6,923 nucleotides of DNA from Dehalococcoidia bacterium (GCA_012270805.1 JAAXHR010000136.1:1-6923); one strand, 5' to 3'; counted from the first letter of the stretch, positions 1-6,080 are shown. Translations and numbers: made by a program. Notes: generated from the sequence alone by a model not told the origin.

Positions 1-68
1 ATGACGCTGACGGAGTACGTGAACGGGTAACGTCGAACGCTTTTGATCGAACGGCCGACAGACTGTAA
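1..68 (+). CDS. Possible C-terminal tail of an upstream gene (partial)
   Basis: Reading from base 3, the frame is open from the window edge for 21 codons and ends in TAA at 66-68. The residues end in FDRTADRL and give no recognisable domain. The stop lies one base before the stop of the minus-strand methyltransferase, a tail-to-tail arrangement consistent with the tight packing elsewhere in the window. An alternative is the first frame, which stops at 28-30. No ATG, GTG or TTG start exists on the minus strand in 1-69, so no minus-strand gene begins here. The stretch could also simply be intergenic, because 21 open codons are expected by chance fairly often. Confidence 0.3.
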   Translation, partial: DADGVRERVTSNAFDRTADRL

Positions 69-69
69 A

Positions 70-915
70 TCACTTCGCGCGCTTCGCAGTTACTCCGAGC
101 CAGATCCTCGGAACCGTCTCGATCTCCATCTCTTTGAAGACCTGCTTGAGCGACTTCTGGAGCGCGTCACGACCTTTTCCGAGCGGTACGCCCGGCATGA
201 TGCCTTCGATCCAGTCGCGGAAGCCGCTGATGTGGTGGAATCCGGTTTCTGGCACACCAACGCAGTGGTTCTCGGCTCGAACGATTTCGAAACCCGCGGC
301 TTCTAGTAATTCCTCATACTCTTCAGGCGTCAACTGCCGTCGCGCACCAGTCTTGTCTGCGTTTTTGTCTGGAAAAAGGCCGTGATCTTTGCGCAGTGTG
401 CGAAGCGAACGCATCATCCATCGGCGGTAGAAATCGTGAGATTCAGGTGGATGCGAGCCTTCGAAGAAGGAAGTGTTGAAGGCGAGAATCCCACCTGGCC
501 GCAGACGGTCTCTGATCTGGTTCAGCAAAGTAAGCTTATCGTTAACGTAGTGAATGGAGTTGCAGTAGATGACCGCGTCGACCTGCTCGTTGACCGATGA
601 TGCCAAGTTCTGGGCCTCGGCATGCACAAATCGGACGGCAGCTTCTTTACGCCCCCCCAACTCATCGACGGCGGATCTCAGCGCGGAAGCGGAGTGGTCT
701 ACCGCGTAAATCACAGTCTCTTTGGTCCCCGTCAAGCGGTCTAGGATGAGTTTCGTGATTCCGCCTGTGCCACAACCCAAGTCGATAATCTTATGCTGAT
801 TAAATACGCCCGACATGTCGACCAGCTGCGAGTTGACCTTGCGGTAGAAGGGTTGGGATGAAAACTCGGTGAACGAGTATTCGTCGGAATATTCGGCGCT
901 CGATTGATTCGGCAT
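70..915 (-). CDS. Class I SAM-dependent methyltransferase, substrate unknown
   Basis: This 281-residue protein is a predicted cytoplasmic methyltransferase that transfers a methyl group from S-adenosylmethionine to an unidentified acceptor. The Rossmann-type SAM site is clear: motif I DLGCGTGG at residues 45-52, the acidic end of strand 2 (AVDHSASA, Asp73) expected to hold the ribose, and a motif IV/post-IV stretch DAVIYCNSIHYV at 113-124 followed by RLRPGGILAF at 138-146. A late TPEEYEELLEAAGFE segment (196-210) is typical of UbiE/BioC-like members. The frame stays open upstream for 122 more codons, but the ATG at 913-915 is chosen because the SAM domain starts soon after it, a GAGG lies just upstream, and extension would run through modA. 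It is divergent from modA with an 85-base gap. No neighbour reveals the acceptor. A 7-G run falls in codons 86-88 without breaking the frame. Confidence 0.88.
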   Translation of the reverse strand: MPNQSSAEYSDEYSFTEFSSQPFYRKVNSQLVDMSGVFNQHKIIDLGCGTGGITKLILDRLTGTKETVIYAVDHSASALRSAVDELGGRKEAAVRFVHAEAQNLASSVNEQVDAVIYCNSIHYVNDKLTLLNQIRDRLRPGGILAFNTSFFEGSHPPESHDFYRRWMMRSLRTLRKDHGLFPDKNADKTGARRQLTPEEYEELLEAAGFEIVRAENHCVGVPETGFHHISGFRDWIEGIMPGVPLGKGRDALQKSLKQVFKEMEIETVPRIWLGVTAKRAK

Positions 916-949
916 GGGAGCCTCGACAAGAATTGATTTGTGGCGCGCG

Positions 950-978
950 GATTTAGCCTTGATGCGATCGTGGTTCAA
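950..978 (-). promoter_or_regulatory. Weak candidate promoter for the methyltransferase gene
   Basis: On the minus strand, TTGAAC (973-978) and TAAATC (950-955) are separated by 17 bases and would give a leader of roughly 28 bases before the ATG at 915. The matches to the sigma-70 consensus are only 4/6 and 3/6, so this is a suggestion. No comparably spaced plus-strand promoter for modA was found in the same 85-base gap. Confidence 0.2.
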
Positions 979-1000
979 TCTTAACAGGGAAACCAGCTTC

Positions 1001-1756
1001 GTGGTTAAAGCAAGGGTGATTGTGGCCACGGCCACGGCGGTGGTCGTCGCCATCGTCCTGTCAGCCGCCTGTGGTTCAACGGAACGTGCTACGCTCGTTT
1101 TTGCAGCAGCTTCTTTGGTAGATGTATTGGAAGAGGTGCGGATTGCGTATGAACAGGATACCGGCGAGAGCGTGCAATTCAATTTCGCAGGGTCCAACCT
1201 CATCGCAAACCAAATCATTACTGGCGCACCTGCCGACGGAGTGATCGTCGCAGGATGGACCGCGGTCGACAAATTGGTCAAGTCAAAGAAGGCATCGGAA
1301 GTTGACGCGATTCAGGTGTTATCCAACCGATTGGTCGCTGTGCATCCAGCGGGGAGTGCGATATCACACCGCAGTGTCCAAGAGTTAGTTGGAGCCGGCA
1401 GGATCGCGATGCCAGATCCGGAAACCGCGCCCGCTGGCGAGTATTTCGAAGCAGCTTTGAAAGAGCAGAGCGTCTGGACGGAGGTTCAGCCACAGATCAT
1501 TCCCGCTCTGGATGCCCGGGCTGCCCTCACCGCCGCCGCGACCGGGAACGTCGCTTACGCTTTGGTTTATGAAACCGACGCCTTGTCCAACGATGATGTA
1601 GAGATCGCATTTGCGATTGAGGGCAAGGGAATGGAAACGATGCCCAGATATTATGCCGCGCCTTTGCTTGGCAACGATGATGCGGTCCCATTCATCGAAT
1701 ACTTGGCTACGCCGCGAGCGATTGCCATTTTCGAGCGTCACGGGTTCAGACGCTGA
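1001..1756 (+). CDS. modA: Molybdate/tungstate ABC transporter, substrate-binding lipoprotein
   Basis: This is the extracytoplasmic oxyanion-binding component that delivers molybdate (or tungstate) to ModB. With the GTG at 1001 the product has 251 residues, close to usual ModA length. It begins with a basic n-region, a hydrophobic core and a lipobox LSAAC, with Cys24 as the predicted lipid-anchored residue. An AGGGA lies 10 bases before this GTG. The frame extends up to 914, but that start would overlap the divergent methyltransferase start and bury the signal peptide. ModA-like landmarks are FAAASL (34-39), FAGSN with Ser65, DPETAPAGEYFEAALK (139-154) and NVAYALVYETDA (183-194), with a Tyr expected at the ligand site. 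The tail LATPRAIAIFERHGF is typical of the family. The segment after APAD is GVIVAGWT rather than the usual VFISAD-like sequence, so ligand preference is uncertain. Twelve bases separate it from modB. Confidence 0.88.
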   Translation: MVKARVIVATATAVVVAIVLSAACGSTERATLVFAAASLVDVLEEVRIAYEQDTGESVQFNFAGSNLIANQIITGAPADGVIVAGWTAVDKLVKSKKASEVDAIQVLSNRLVAVHPAGSAISHRSVQELVGAGRIAMPDPETAPAGEYFEAALKEQSVWTEVQPQIIPALDARAALTAAATGNVAYALVYETDALSNDDVEIAFAIEGKGMETMPRYYAAPLLGNDDAVPFIEYLATPRAIAIFERHGFRR

Positions 1757-1757
1757 T

Positions 1758-1765
1758 GGGAGGAA
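1758..1765 (+). promoter_or_regulatory. Strong ribosome binding site for modB
   Basis: GGGAGGAA lies just after the modA stop and 3 bases before a GTG at 1769. No other good start with a site is nearby, so it fixes the GTG as the modB start. Confidence 0.7.
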
Positions 1766-1768
1766 GCA

Positions 1769-2449
1769 GTGGAATCAATCCTTGACATAACGCTGCTTTC
1801 GTTGCAATCGTCGCTAGTTGCGACGTTGGGGATGCTGGTGCCGGCACTGCTCGTCGCGAGCTACTTAGTGCGTAGTCAAGGGCGTTTGGCGTTTGCTGTC
1901 GATCTGATGGTCTCGATGCCACTGGCACTGCCTCCAGTCGCTATCGGGTTTGTTCTGCTGTGGTTTTTCGGCGCGACTGGACCGTTAGGTTCGTTGACGG
2001 AAGGCTTAGCGTTCAGTTGGTTTGCGATGTCGATCGCTTCCGCGGTCGTGGCTTTTCCGCTGGTGGTTAGAGCGTTCGTGACTGGCCTGGCCGAGGTAGA
2101 TCCCCGATTGGTTTTCGCGGCACGCAATTTAGGTGCCAGTCGGTTTAGAGCTGCGTGGGACGTTACGTTGCCTCTAGCCAAGCGTGGCATCGCGGCAGGG
2201 TTGTTGCTGGGTTTCATCCGGTCATTTGCCGAATTTGGTGCCACGATCGTGTTCGCGGGCAACATTCCCGGAGAAACACAGGGCTTGCCAAGCGCGATTT
2301 TTTCCCGCATCTCTGCTGGAGATTTCTCAAGTGCATGGGTGTTGGCAGCGGTGTCAGTGACGATCGGAGGCGTTGCTCTGGCGATACACAACCGTTTGGT
2401 TTCGAGCTACCGCAACCGCGGAGCAGCGGGGATCCGTTCAAATGGTTGA
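1769..2449 (+). CDS. modB: Molybdate/tungstate ABC transporter permease
   Basis: This is the membrane channel subunit of the molybdate importer, 226 residues, as expected for ModB. Hydrophobic segments lie near residues 7-34, 42-68, 81-106, 139-152 and 188-207, which fits a five-helix permease. The cytoplasmic coupling (EAA-type) loop is seen at about 109-140, with AARNLGAS and a following TLPLAKRG that would contact ModC. The segment FAEFGATIVFAGNIPGETQ (153-171) is a hallmark of the ModB family and separates it from many other ABC permeases. Related CysT/CysW sulfate and TupB tungstate permeases share part of this pattern, so the exact anion is inferred from ModA and ModC. The start is GTG with a strong binding site. 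The last 8 bases overlap modC, which suggests translational coupling. Confidence 0.92.
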   Translation: MESILDITLLSLQSSLVATLGMLVPALLVASYLVRSQGRLAFAVDLMVSMPLALPPVAIGFVLLWFFGATGPLGSLTEGLAFSWFAMSIASAVVAFPLVVRAFVTGLAEVDPRLVFAARNLGASRFRAAWDVTLPLAKRGIAAGLLLGFIRSFAEFGATIVFAGNIPGETQGLPSAIFSRISAGDFSSAWVLAAVSVTIGGVALAIHNRLVSSYRNRGAAGIRSNG

Positions 2450-3518
2450 AGAATCCAACAAATTCCTCGATTTTGACTTGAAGTTGCGGCAAGGCGATTT
2501 CGATCTTGATGTCGCCGCGCAGTTTTCAAACGGGATCACGGCTGTTTTCGGTCCGTCCGGAGCTGGAAAGTCGACTTTGCTAGCGTGTCTGGCGGGAATG
2601 TCTGAACCCGACGATGGTTTCATCAAGTTGGACGGACAAACTCTGTTTTCTTCTGGCGAACGAGTAAGGACACCGCCGCAAGCGCGCAGCGTAGTCATGG
2701 TATTTCAGGACGGGATGCTTTTTCCACATAAAACTGTTCGTGAAAACATCGAATACGGGTATCGGATGAAGCCGGATAAGCTGCGATCTGTTGATCCTGA
2801 CGAGTTGTGTCAGTTTTTACGACTTACGTCGTTGTTGGATCGATATCCCGAGACGTTGTCAGGTGGTGAACGTCAGCGTGTTGCATTGGCACGCGGCGTC
2901 GCCACATCGCCGCGACTGTTGCTGCTTGACGAACCTGTAGCGTCTCTGGACATCGGATTGCGGAACGAAGTCGTGTCTTATTTGAAGCAAGTGCACGAAA
3001 GGTACGCGATTCCGATGGTGTACGTTTCGCATTCGTTGTCGGATGTGATGGCACTAGCCGCGAATGCTTTGGTTCTTGAGCGAGGCCTGGTCAAGTCTTT
3101 CAGACCGGTCGTCGATCTGGTCGCCGAGGTCGTTTCGTCAACTCGGGTTGGAAGCGACGATATAGACAATCTCTTTGTCGGAACCGTGTCGGCATCGGGC
3201 GCGATCAGCATCGGAGATATTGAGGTTATCGCCCAGGCCGGCAACCTTCGCGCTGGACAACAGGTCACGGCTTCAATCAGTGCTTCGGACATCATGTTGG
3301 CGTTGAAACGGCCAGAGGCGATCAGCGCCAGGAACGTATTGCGCGGAGTGGTGCGACGAGTTGATCGAGGGGAGTTTGGCGCGTTCGCTTTCATTGACGC
3401 GGGGGCTGACTTCGTCGTTGAGTTGACTTCGGAGGCGGTAGATCAACTAGGTATAGAGATAGGGTTGGACGTTTACGTCGTTTTCAAAACGAGCAGCATC
3501 ACGATCACGGCTGGATAA
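2442..3518 (+). CDS. modC: Molybdate/tungstate ABC transporter ATPase with TOBE domain
   Basis: This is the ATP-hydrolysing subunit that powers the importer, 358 residues from the ATG at 2442. The nucleotide-binding domain is complete: Walker A GPSGAGKST (37-45), Q-loop VFQDGMLFPH with Gln89, signature LSGGERQR (139-146), Walker B LLLLDE (159-164) with D-loop SLD, and H-loop His197 in VYVSHS. The C-terminal part (about 295-358) fits a single TOBE/MOP-like domain, with the ModC-type ISARNVLRGVV segment (294-304), which in the family binds molybdate and can mediate feedback inhibition of transport. The ATG is preferred over an upstream in-frame start because it overlaps the modB stop by 8 bases (coupled translation) and puts the ABC core at the normal distance from the N-terminus. 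Its last 14 bases overlap the converging glycosylase gene. Confidence 0.93.
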   Translation: MVEESNKFLDFDLKLRQGDFDLDVAAQFSNGITAVFGPSGAGKSTLLACLAGMSEPDDGFIKLDGQTLFSSGERVRTPPQARSVVMVFQDGMLFPHKTVRENIEYGYRMKPDKLRSVDPDELCQFLRLTSLLDRYPETLSGGERQRVALARGVATSPRLLLLDEPVASLDIGLRNEVVSYLKQVHERYAIPMVYVSHSLSDVMALAANALVLERGLVKSFRPVVDLVAEVVSSTRVGSDDIDNLFVGTVSASGAISIGDIEVIAQAGNLRAGQQVTASISASDIMLALKRPEAISARNVLRGVVRRVDRGEFGAFAFIDAGADFVVELTSEAVDQLGIEIGLDVYVVFKTSSITITAG

Positions 3519-4254
3519 TGCCAAGTCCGACTGGGCATTGGGTAGCAAACGCGCACTTGTCGCACGCCGGTTTCTTCTTGCAGATACGTGCCACGTGGTG
3601 GTCGATCAAGGCGTGGTACTCGTTGAAGAGTTGTACGTCGTGAGGAAGGGAATTGTGGAAGAGTTGCTGGTACGCCGAGTAACTCTTTCCCCTGATTTCC
3701 CAACCCATCCTCTCGATCAGGCGTTTGGTGTAGGCGTCGATGACGAAGGAGGGTTTCTTGGCACCGTAGAGGATTATGTCGTCAGCAGTCTCCTCGCCGA
3801 TGCCCCAAACTGAAAGCAACTGGTCGCGCATCTCTTCAATAGGTAGCGCGAAAAGGCTGTCCAATTCGCCCTCATGGCGTTCAACTATGAAAGTTGCGAA
3901 CTCTTTGAGCTTGCGCGTCTTCGCCTTGTAGTAGCCAGAAGGACGGATCAGGAGATGCATCTGATCATCGGGAGTCTCCAAAATCGCTCGAAACGACCAA
4001 ACATCGGCGTTTCGCAGGTTGATCAGAGCTCTTTCGGTGTTGGACCAAGCGATGTTTTGAACCAATATCGCTCCGATGACGAGCTCGAACGCACCGCCAT
4101 GGACCGTTGGCCACCAATTTCGCGGCCCGTAGGTGTCGTAGAGGACGGTGAAGAGCCACTCGATGTCTTGTCGGGTAGGCTCGATGGGTTTGCCCGCGCG
4201 CGGGTCGGACCTCGTATGGCTGAAGTTATAAATAATCTCAGGTGGCGTGCTCAT
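3505..4254 (-). CDS. Endonuclease III-like HhH-GPD DNA glycosylase (COG2231-type)
   Basis: This 249-residue protein is a predicted base-excision repair glycosylase. The helix-hairpin-helix is SVWGIGEETADDI (148-160), followed by SFVIDAYTKR (169-178), whose Asp173 matches the catalytic aspartate of the superfamily. The lysine that gives endonuclease III its lyase activity sits in GVGRKTAN; here the matching stretch is GIGEETAD with Glu, so a monofunctional glycosylase is more likely. Near the C-terminus, Cys225, 231, 234 and 240 form C-x5-C-x2-C-x5-C, a probable [4Fe-4S] site one residue shorter than in E. coli Nth. GAILVQNIAWSNTERALINL (61-80) resembles the COG2231 group related to 3-methyladenine glycosylase III. 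An in-frame TTG at 4281 exists, but the ATG at 4254 starts nearer the domain and leaves pyrF its binding site. The damaged base recognised is not known. Confidence 0.85.
   Translation of the reverse strand: MSTPPEIIYNFSHTRSDPRAGKPIEPTRQDIEWLFTVLYDTYGPRNWWPTVHGGAFELVIGAILVQNIAWSNTERALINLRNADVWSFRAILETPDDQMHLLIRPSGYYKAKTRKLKEFATFIVERHEGELDSLFALPIEEMRDQLLSVWGIGEETADDIILYGAKKPSFVIDAYTKRLIERMGWEIRGKSYSAYQQLFHNSLPHDVQLFNEYHALIDHHVARICKKKPACDKCAFATQCPVGLGIIQP
4227..4236 (+). promoter_or_regulatory. Candidate -10 element for pyrF inside the glycosylase gene
   Basis: TATAAATAAT stands out in an otherwise GC-rich stretch; TATAAA (4227-4232) matches the -10 consensus at 5/6. Transcription would start near 4240, about 35 bases before the pyrF GTG. 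I see no good -35 hexamer 16-18 bases upstream and no TGn extension. The same bases are early codons of the glycosylase on the other strand. Confidence 0.3.
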
Positions 4255-4263
4255 CGAACCTAC

Positions 4264-4267
4264 GAGG
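4264..4267 (+). promoter_or_regulatory. Ribosome binding site that decides the pyrF start
   Basis: GAGG is placed 7 bases before the GTG at 4275. The later in-frame ATGs at 4287 and 4299 and the earlier GTG at 4242 lack a comparable site. It lies within the 20-base gap between the two divergent genes. Confidence 0.55.
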
Positions 4268-4274
4268 ATACGAC

Positions 4275-5087
4275 GTGACAACAGTGATGACTATTTCGAT
4301 GCGTGAGAAAATCGTCGAAGCGCAGAGGCGATCCGGCAGTTGTGTTTGTGTCGGTTTGGACCCGGACCCGTCGAAGATGCCGATCGAAGATGTTTTCGAG
4401 TTCAACCGCTCGATTATCGATGCCACTCACGACTTGGTCGCTGCCTACAAACCCCAGTTCGCATTCTATGAGGCGCTGGGATTGACCGGTTTCGAGGCGT
4501 TAGCAAAAACGATCGAATACATTCGCGACGTCGCTCCGGGGGTGTTTGTGCTGGCGGATGCGAAACGTGGCGACATGGGAAACACTGCTGAGGCGTATGC
4601 GAAGGCAATGTTCGAGGCCTGGCGCGTGGATGCTTGCACGGTGTATGCATACCAAGGCTCGGACTCGGTCGCACCATTCTTGGAGTATACGGACAAGGGC
4701 GTATTCGTCGTTTGTCGCACGTCCAATCCCAGTTCGATCGAGGTTCAGGATGTCGTTGATGAACCGAGCGGCGAAATGGTCTTTGAACGTGTAGCGCGTC
4801 AAACCATTTCCCTGTCTGACGGCGGTAACGTCGGTTTGGTAGTCGGAGCGACCTATCCACAAGAGCTGGCGTCGTTGCGTGCCGCCCATCCGGAAACGAT
4901 GTTCCTGATACCAGGAGTAGGAGCACAAGGTGGAGACGCAACCGAGTCGGCCAAGCTCGGCGGCGAAAACATTCTCATAAACTCATCCCGTGGCATCATC
5001 TACGCGTCGCAATCCAAAACTGATTTCGATGTTGCGGCCCGACGAGCTGTGGAAAAGTTACGCGCCGAGATAGCAGCGGGCAGATAG
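4275..5087 (+). CDS. pyrF: Orotidine 5'-phosphate decarboxylase
   Basis: This cytoplasmic enzyme converts OMP to UMP, the last step of de novo pyrimidine synthesis. From the GTG at 4275 it has 270 residues, the size of the type 2 (roughly 270-residue) bacterial PyrF group. Substrate-site landmarks are CVGLDPDP (25-32), the catalytic DAKRGDMGNTA (95-105) with Asp95, Lys97 and Asp100, a GVGAQGGD phosphate-binding turn (214-221), and NSSRGIIYAS (236-245) near the C-terminus with an Arg for the phosphate. The GTG is preferred because of GAGG seven bases upstream; ATG at 4299 would remove only residues before the core and cannot be excluded. It is divergent from the glycosylase and followed at 7 bases by the DUF951 gene, so the two are probably co-transcribed. 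No other pyrimidine gene is in the window. Confidence 0.94.
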   Translation: MTTVMTISMREKIVEAQRRSGSCVCVGLDPDPSKMPIEDVFEFNRSIIDATHDLVAAYKPQFAFYEALGLTGFEALAKTIEYIRDVAPGVFVLADAKRGDMGNTAEAYAKAMFEAWRVDACTVYAYQGSDSVAPFLEYTDKGVFVVCRTSNPSSIEVQDVVDEPSGEMVFERVARQTISLSDGGNVGLVVGATYPQELASLRAAHPETMFLIPGVGAQGGDATESAKLGGENILINSSRGIIYASQSKTDFDVAARRAVEKLRAEIAAGR

Positions 5088-5094
5088 ATACGCC

Positions 5095-5343
5095 ATGCCG
5101 TCCGAAACTCCCAAAAATCGCCCGAAAGACCGAGAAGTGGTACCTTTCGAGGTCGGGGACACGGTCATATTGCGAAAACCGCATCCTTGCGGATCAAGCA
5201 CATGGACGGTATATCGAATCGGCGCGGATATCGGCCTATTGTGTTCAGGATGTGGTCGACGTGTCATGCTTGAACGACCGGTGGCGCAACGCAGAATGAG
5301 GTCTCGAACACCCGTCGACAGCCAGCCCGTGACCAACAACTAG
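5095..5343 (+). CDS. DUF951 family protein, function unknown
   Basis: This 82-residue protein matches the small DUF951 family (PF06107), recognised from FEVGDTVILRKPHPCGS (18-34), the segment WTVYRIGADIG and LLCSGCGRRVML (48-59). The family has no established biochemical role that I know of. Visible residues include His30, Cys32, Cys50 and Cys53; the CxxC pair plus the HPC turn could form a metal site, which is inference. The core, about residues 16-66, is flanked by polar tails with no membrane segment or signal peptide. The start is the ATG at 5095, 7 bases after the pyrF stop; the binding site before it is weak (AGCGGG-like). It is followed by the 139-base gap before the nuclease gene. Confidence 0.85.
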   Translation: MPSETPKNRPKDREVVPFEVGDTVILRKPHPCGSSTWTVYRIGADIGLLCSGCGRRVMLERPVAQRRMRSRTPVDSQPVTNN

Positions 5344-5403
5344 ACCCTGCTGCCGAATTTGCATTTGGGATTTCGTAGTAGAGTATTTAGGTAGATGTTC
5401 CGC

Positions 5404-5431
5404 CTGACGGCGTATCGTATGCGCGTATATT
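5404..5431 (+). promoter_or_regulatory. Candidate sigma-70 type promoter for the nuclease gene
   Basis: CTGACG (5404-5409, 4/6) and TATATT (5426-5431, 5/6) are separated by 16 bases. Transcription would begin near 5438, giving a leader of about 45 bases. A weaker pair, TTGCAT (5359-5364) and TATTTA (5384-5389) with a 19-base spacer, lies upstream. Either would separate this gene from the pyrF-DUF951 pair. Confidence 0.35.
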
Positions 5432-5463
5432 GGCAGGACATCGAAATTGTCAGCCGCTGCCAA
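5430..5463 (+). repeat. Interrupted inverted repeat overlapping the -10-like box
   Basis: TTGGCAG (5430-5436) pairs perfectly with CTGCCAA (5457-5463). Directly inside, GACA (5437-5440) pairs with TGTC (5448-5451), leaving a 7-base loop and a 5-base bulge on the right side (5452-5456). The left arm overlaps the TATATT box and the right arm ends 3 bases before the ribosome binding site, so it could be an operator or, from an upstream start, a leader hairpin. No T run follows, so it does not look like an intrinsic terminator. Confidence 0.5.
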
Positions 5464-5482
5464 GTCAAGGGAGATGTCCGTC

Positions 5483-6058
5483 ATGCTTGAGGTGGAGATT
5501 CACCAGATCACGATGGGGCGTGACGGTTCTAGTGAGCGGTGTTTGATTCTTCGACCCAAGGATCACGAGGATCGGCGTGTTTGCCCGATCATCATCGGTA
5601 GCAACGAAGCATCGGCGATCGCCGCAGTTTCAGGTGAAACACCAGCGACGCGACCCATGACTCACGATCTGCTGCTGAACGCCATCACCGAACTGGGCGG
5701 TAGCGTGCAGTATGTGTATATTCGCGGTTTGAACAAATCTACGTTCTTCGCCGACATTAGCGTTCGCTTGGGCGAAGATGTGATCGTGCTGGACGCTCGG
5801 CCGTCGGATTCGATCGCATTGGCTGTCAGGGCCCGGGTTCCGATCTACATGGCGGAGGAAGTTTTGGAGCAGGTGGACAACGATCTGCAGGGCCGCCGTT
5901 CCGCTGAAGAAGCGTCACGTCGAAGCACGCGCGAACGCGAATATGAAGAAGCAACTACCCCGGTGACGCCTGAGCAGCGGGAGAAGCTGAGCGCGTTCAG
6001 CGAGTTCATGGAATCGCTCAGCATGGACGACGAAGGCGAGGAGCCTGCAAACAAGTAG
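5483..6058 (+). CDS. Bifunctional nuclease family protein (DUF151)
   Basis: This 191-residue protein belongs to the BFN/DUF151 family (PF02577), whose characterised plant members have both RNase and DNase activity; bacterial roles are poorly defined. Family signatures are the N-terminal LEVEIHQI, CPIIIGSNEASAIAAV (34-49), the RPMTHDLL motif (57-64), and DARPSDSIALAVR (104-116). The conserved domain ends near residue 130. The rest is a charged, probably disordered linker rich in Arg and Glu, then a short predicted helix (PEQREKLSAFSEFMESLSM) and an acidic end; no UVR motif is visible. The ATG at 5483 is chosen because AAGGGAG at 5467-5473 lies 9 bases upstream; ATG at 5474 would abut that site. 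It stands alone after a 139-base gap and ends 22 bases from the converging oxidoreductase. Confidence 0.9.
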   Translation: MLEVEIHQITMGRDGSSERCLILRPKDHEDRRVCPIIIGSNEASAIAAVSGETPATRPMTHDLLLNAITELGGSVQYVYIRGLNKSTFFADISVRLGEDVIVLDARPSDSIALAVRARVPIYMAEEVLEQVDNDLQGRRSAEEASRRSTREREYEEATTPVTPEQREKLSAFSEFMESLSMDDEGEEPANK

Positions 6059-6080
6059 CTCTGGGTTTTCCAGTTCTTCG

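Noticed and set aside
959..987. TTGATG and TAACAG with a 17-base spacer as a modA promoter
   Set aside because: Its start point would fall about 994, at or past the ribosome site of the GTG at 1001, so it cannot serve that start, and TAACAG is a poor -10.
914..1000. Longer modA starting at ATG 914 or ATG 962
   Set aside because: It would place 29 or 13 extra residues before a normal lipoprotein signal, and 914 would remove all space between the divergent genes.
1024..1045. Short GGCCAC/GGCGGTGG repetition in the modA signal peptide region
   Set aside because: It arises from Ala, Thr and Val codons of the hydrophobic core and does not extend beyond it.
916..1281. Open minus-strand extension upstream of the methyltransferase (122 more codons)
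   Set aside because: It lies antisense to the modA signal peptide and mature N-terminus, shows no domain, and a supported ATG exists at 913-915.
1876..2391. 171-codon minus-strand frame antisense to modB
   Set aside because: It is rich in Ala, Asn, Pro and Thr with no domain, and is the mirror of a hydrophobic permease gene.
4414..4941. Arg- and Pro-rich 175-codon minus-strand frame antisense to pyrF
   Set aside because: Composition is typical of a reverse-frame shadow of a real gene, and pyrF motifs fully explain the sequence.
5400..5411. CGCC-TGAC-GGCG mini-dyad before the nuclease gene
   Set aside because: Four-base arms are expected by chance in GC-rich DNA.
6061..6073. CTGG-GTTTT-CCAG hairpin between the nuclease and oxidoreductase stops
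   Set aside because: The stem is only 4 base pairs and no T run follows on either strand, so it is not credible as an intrinsic terminator.
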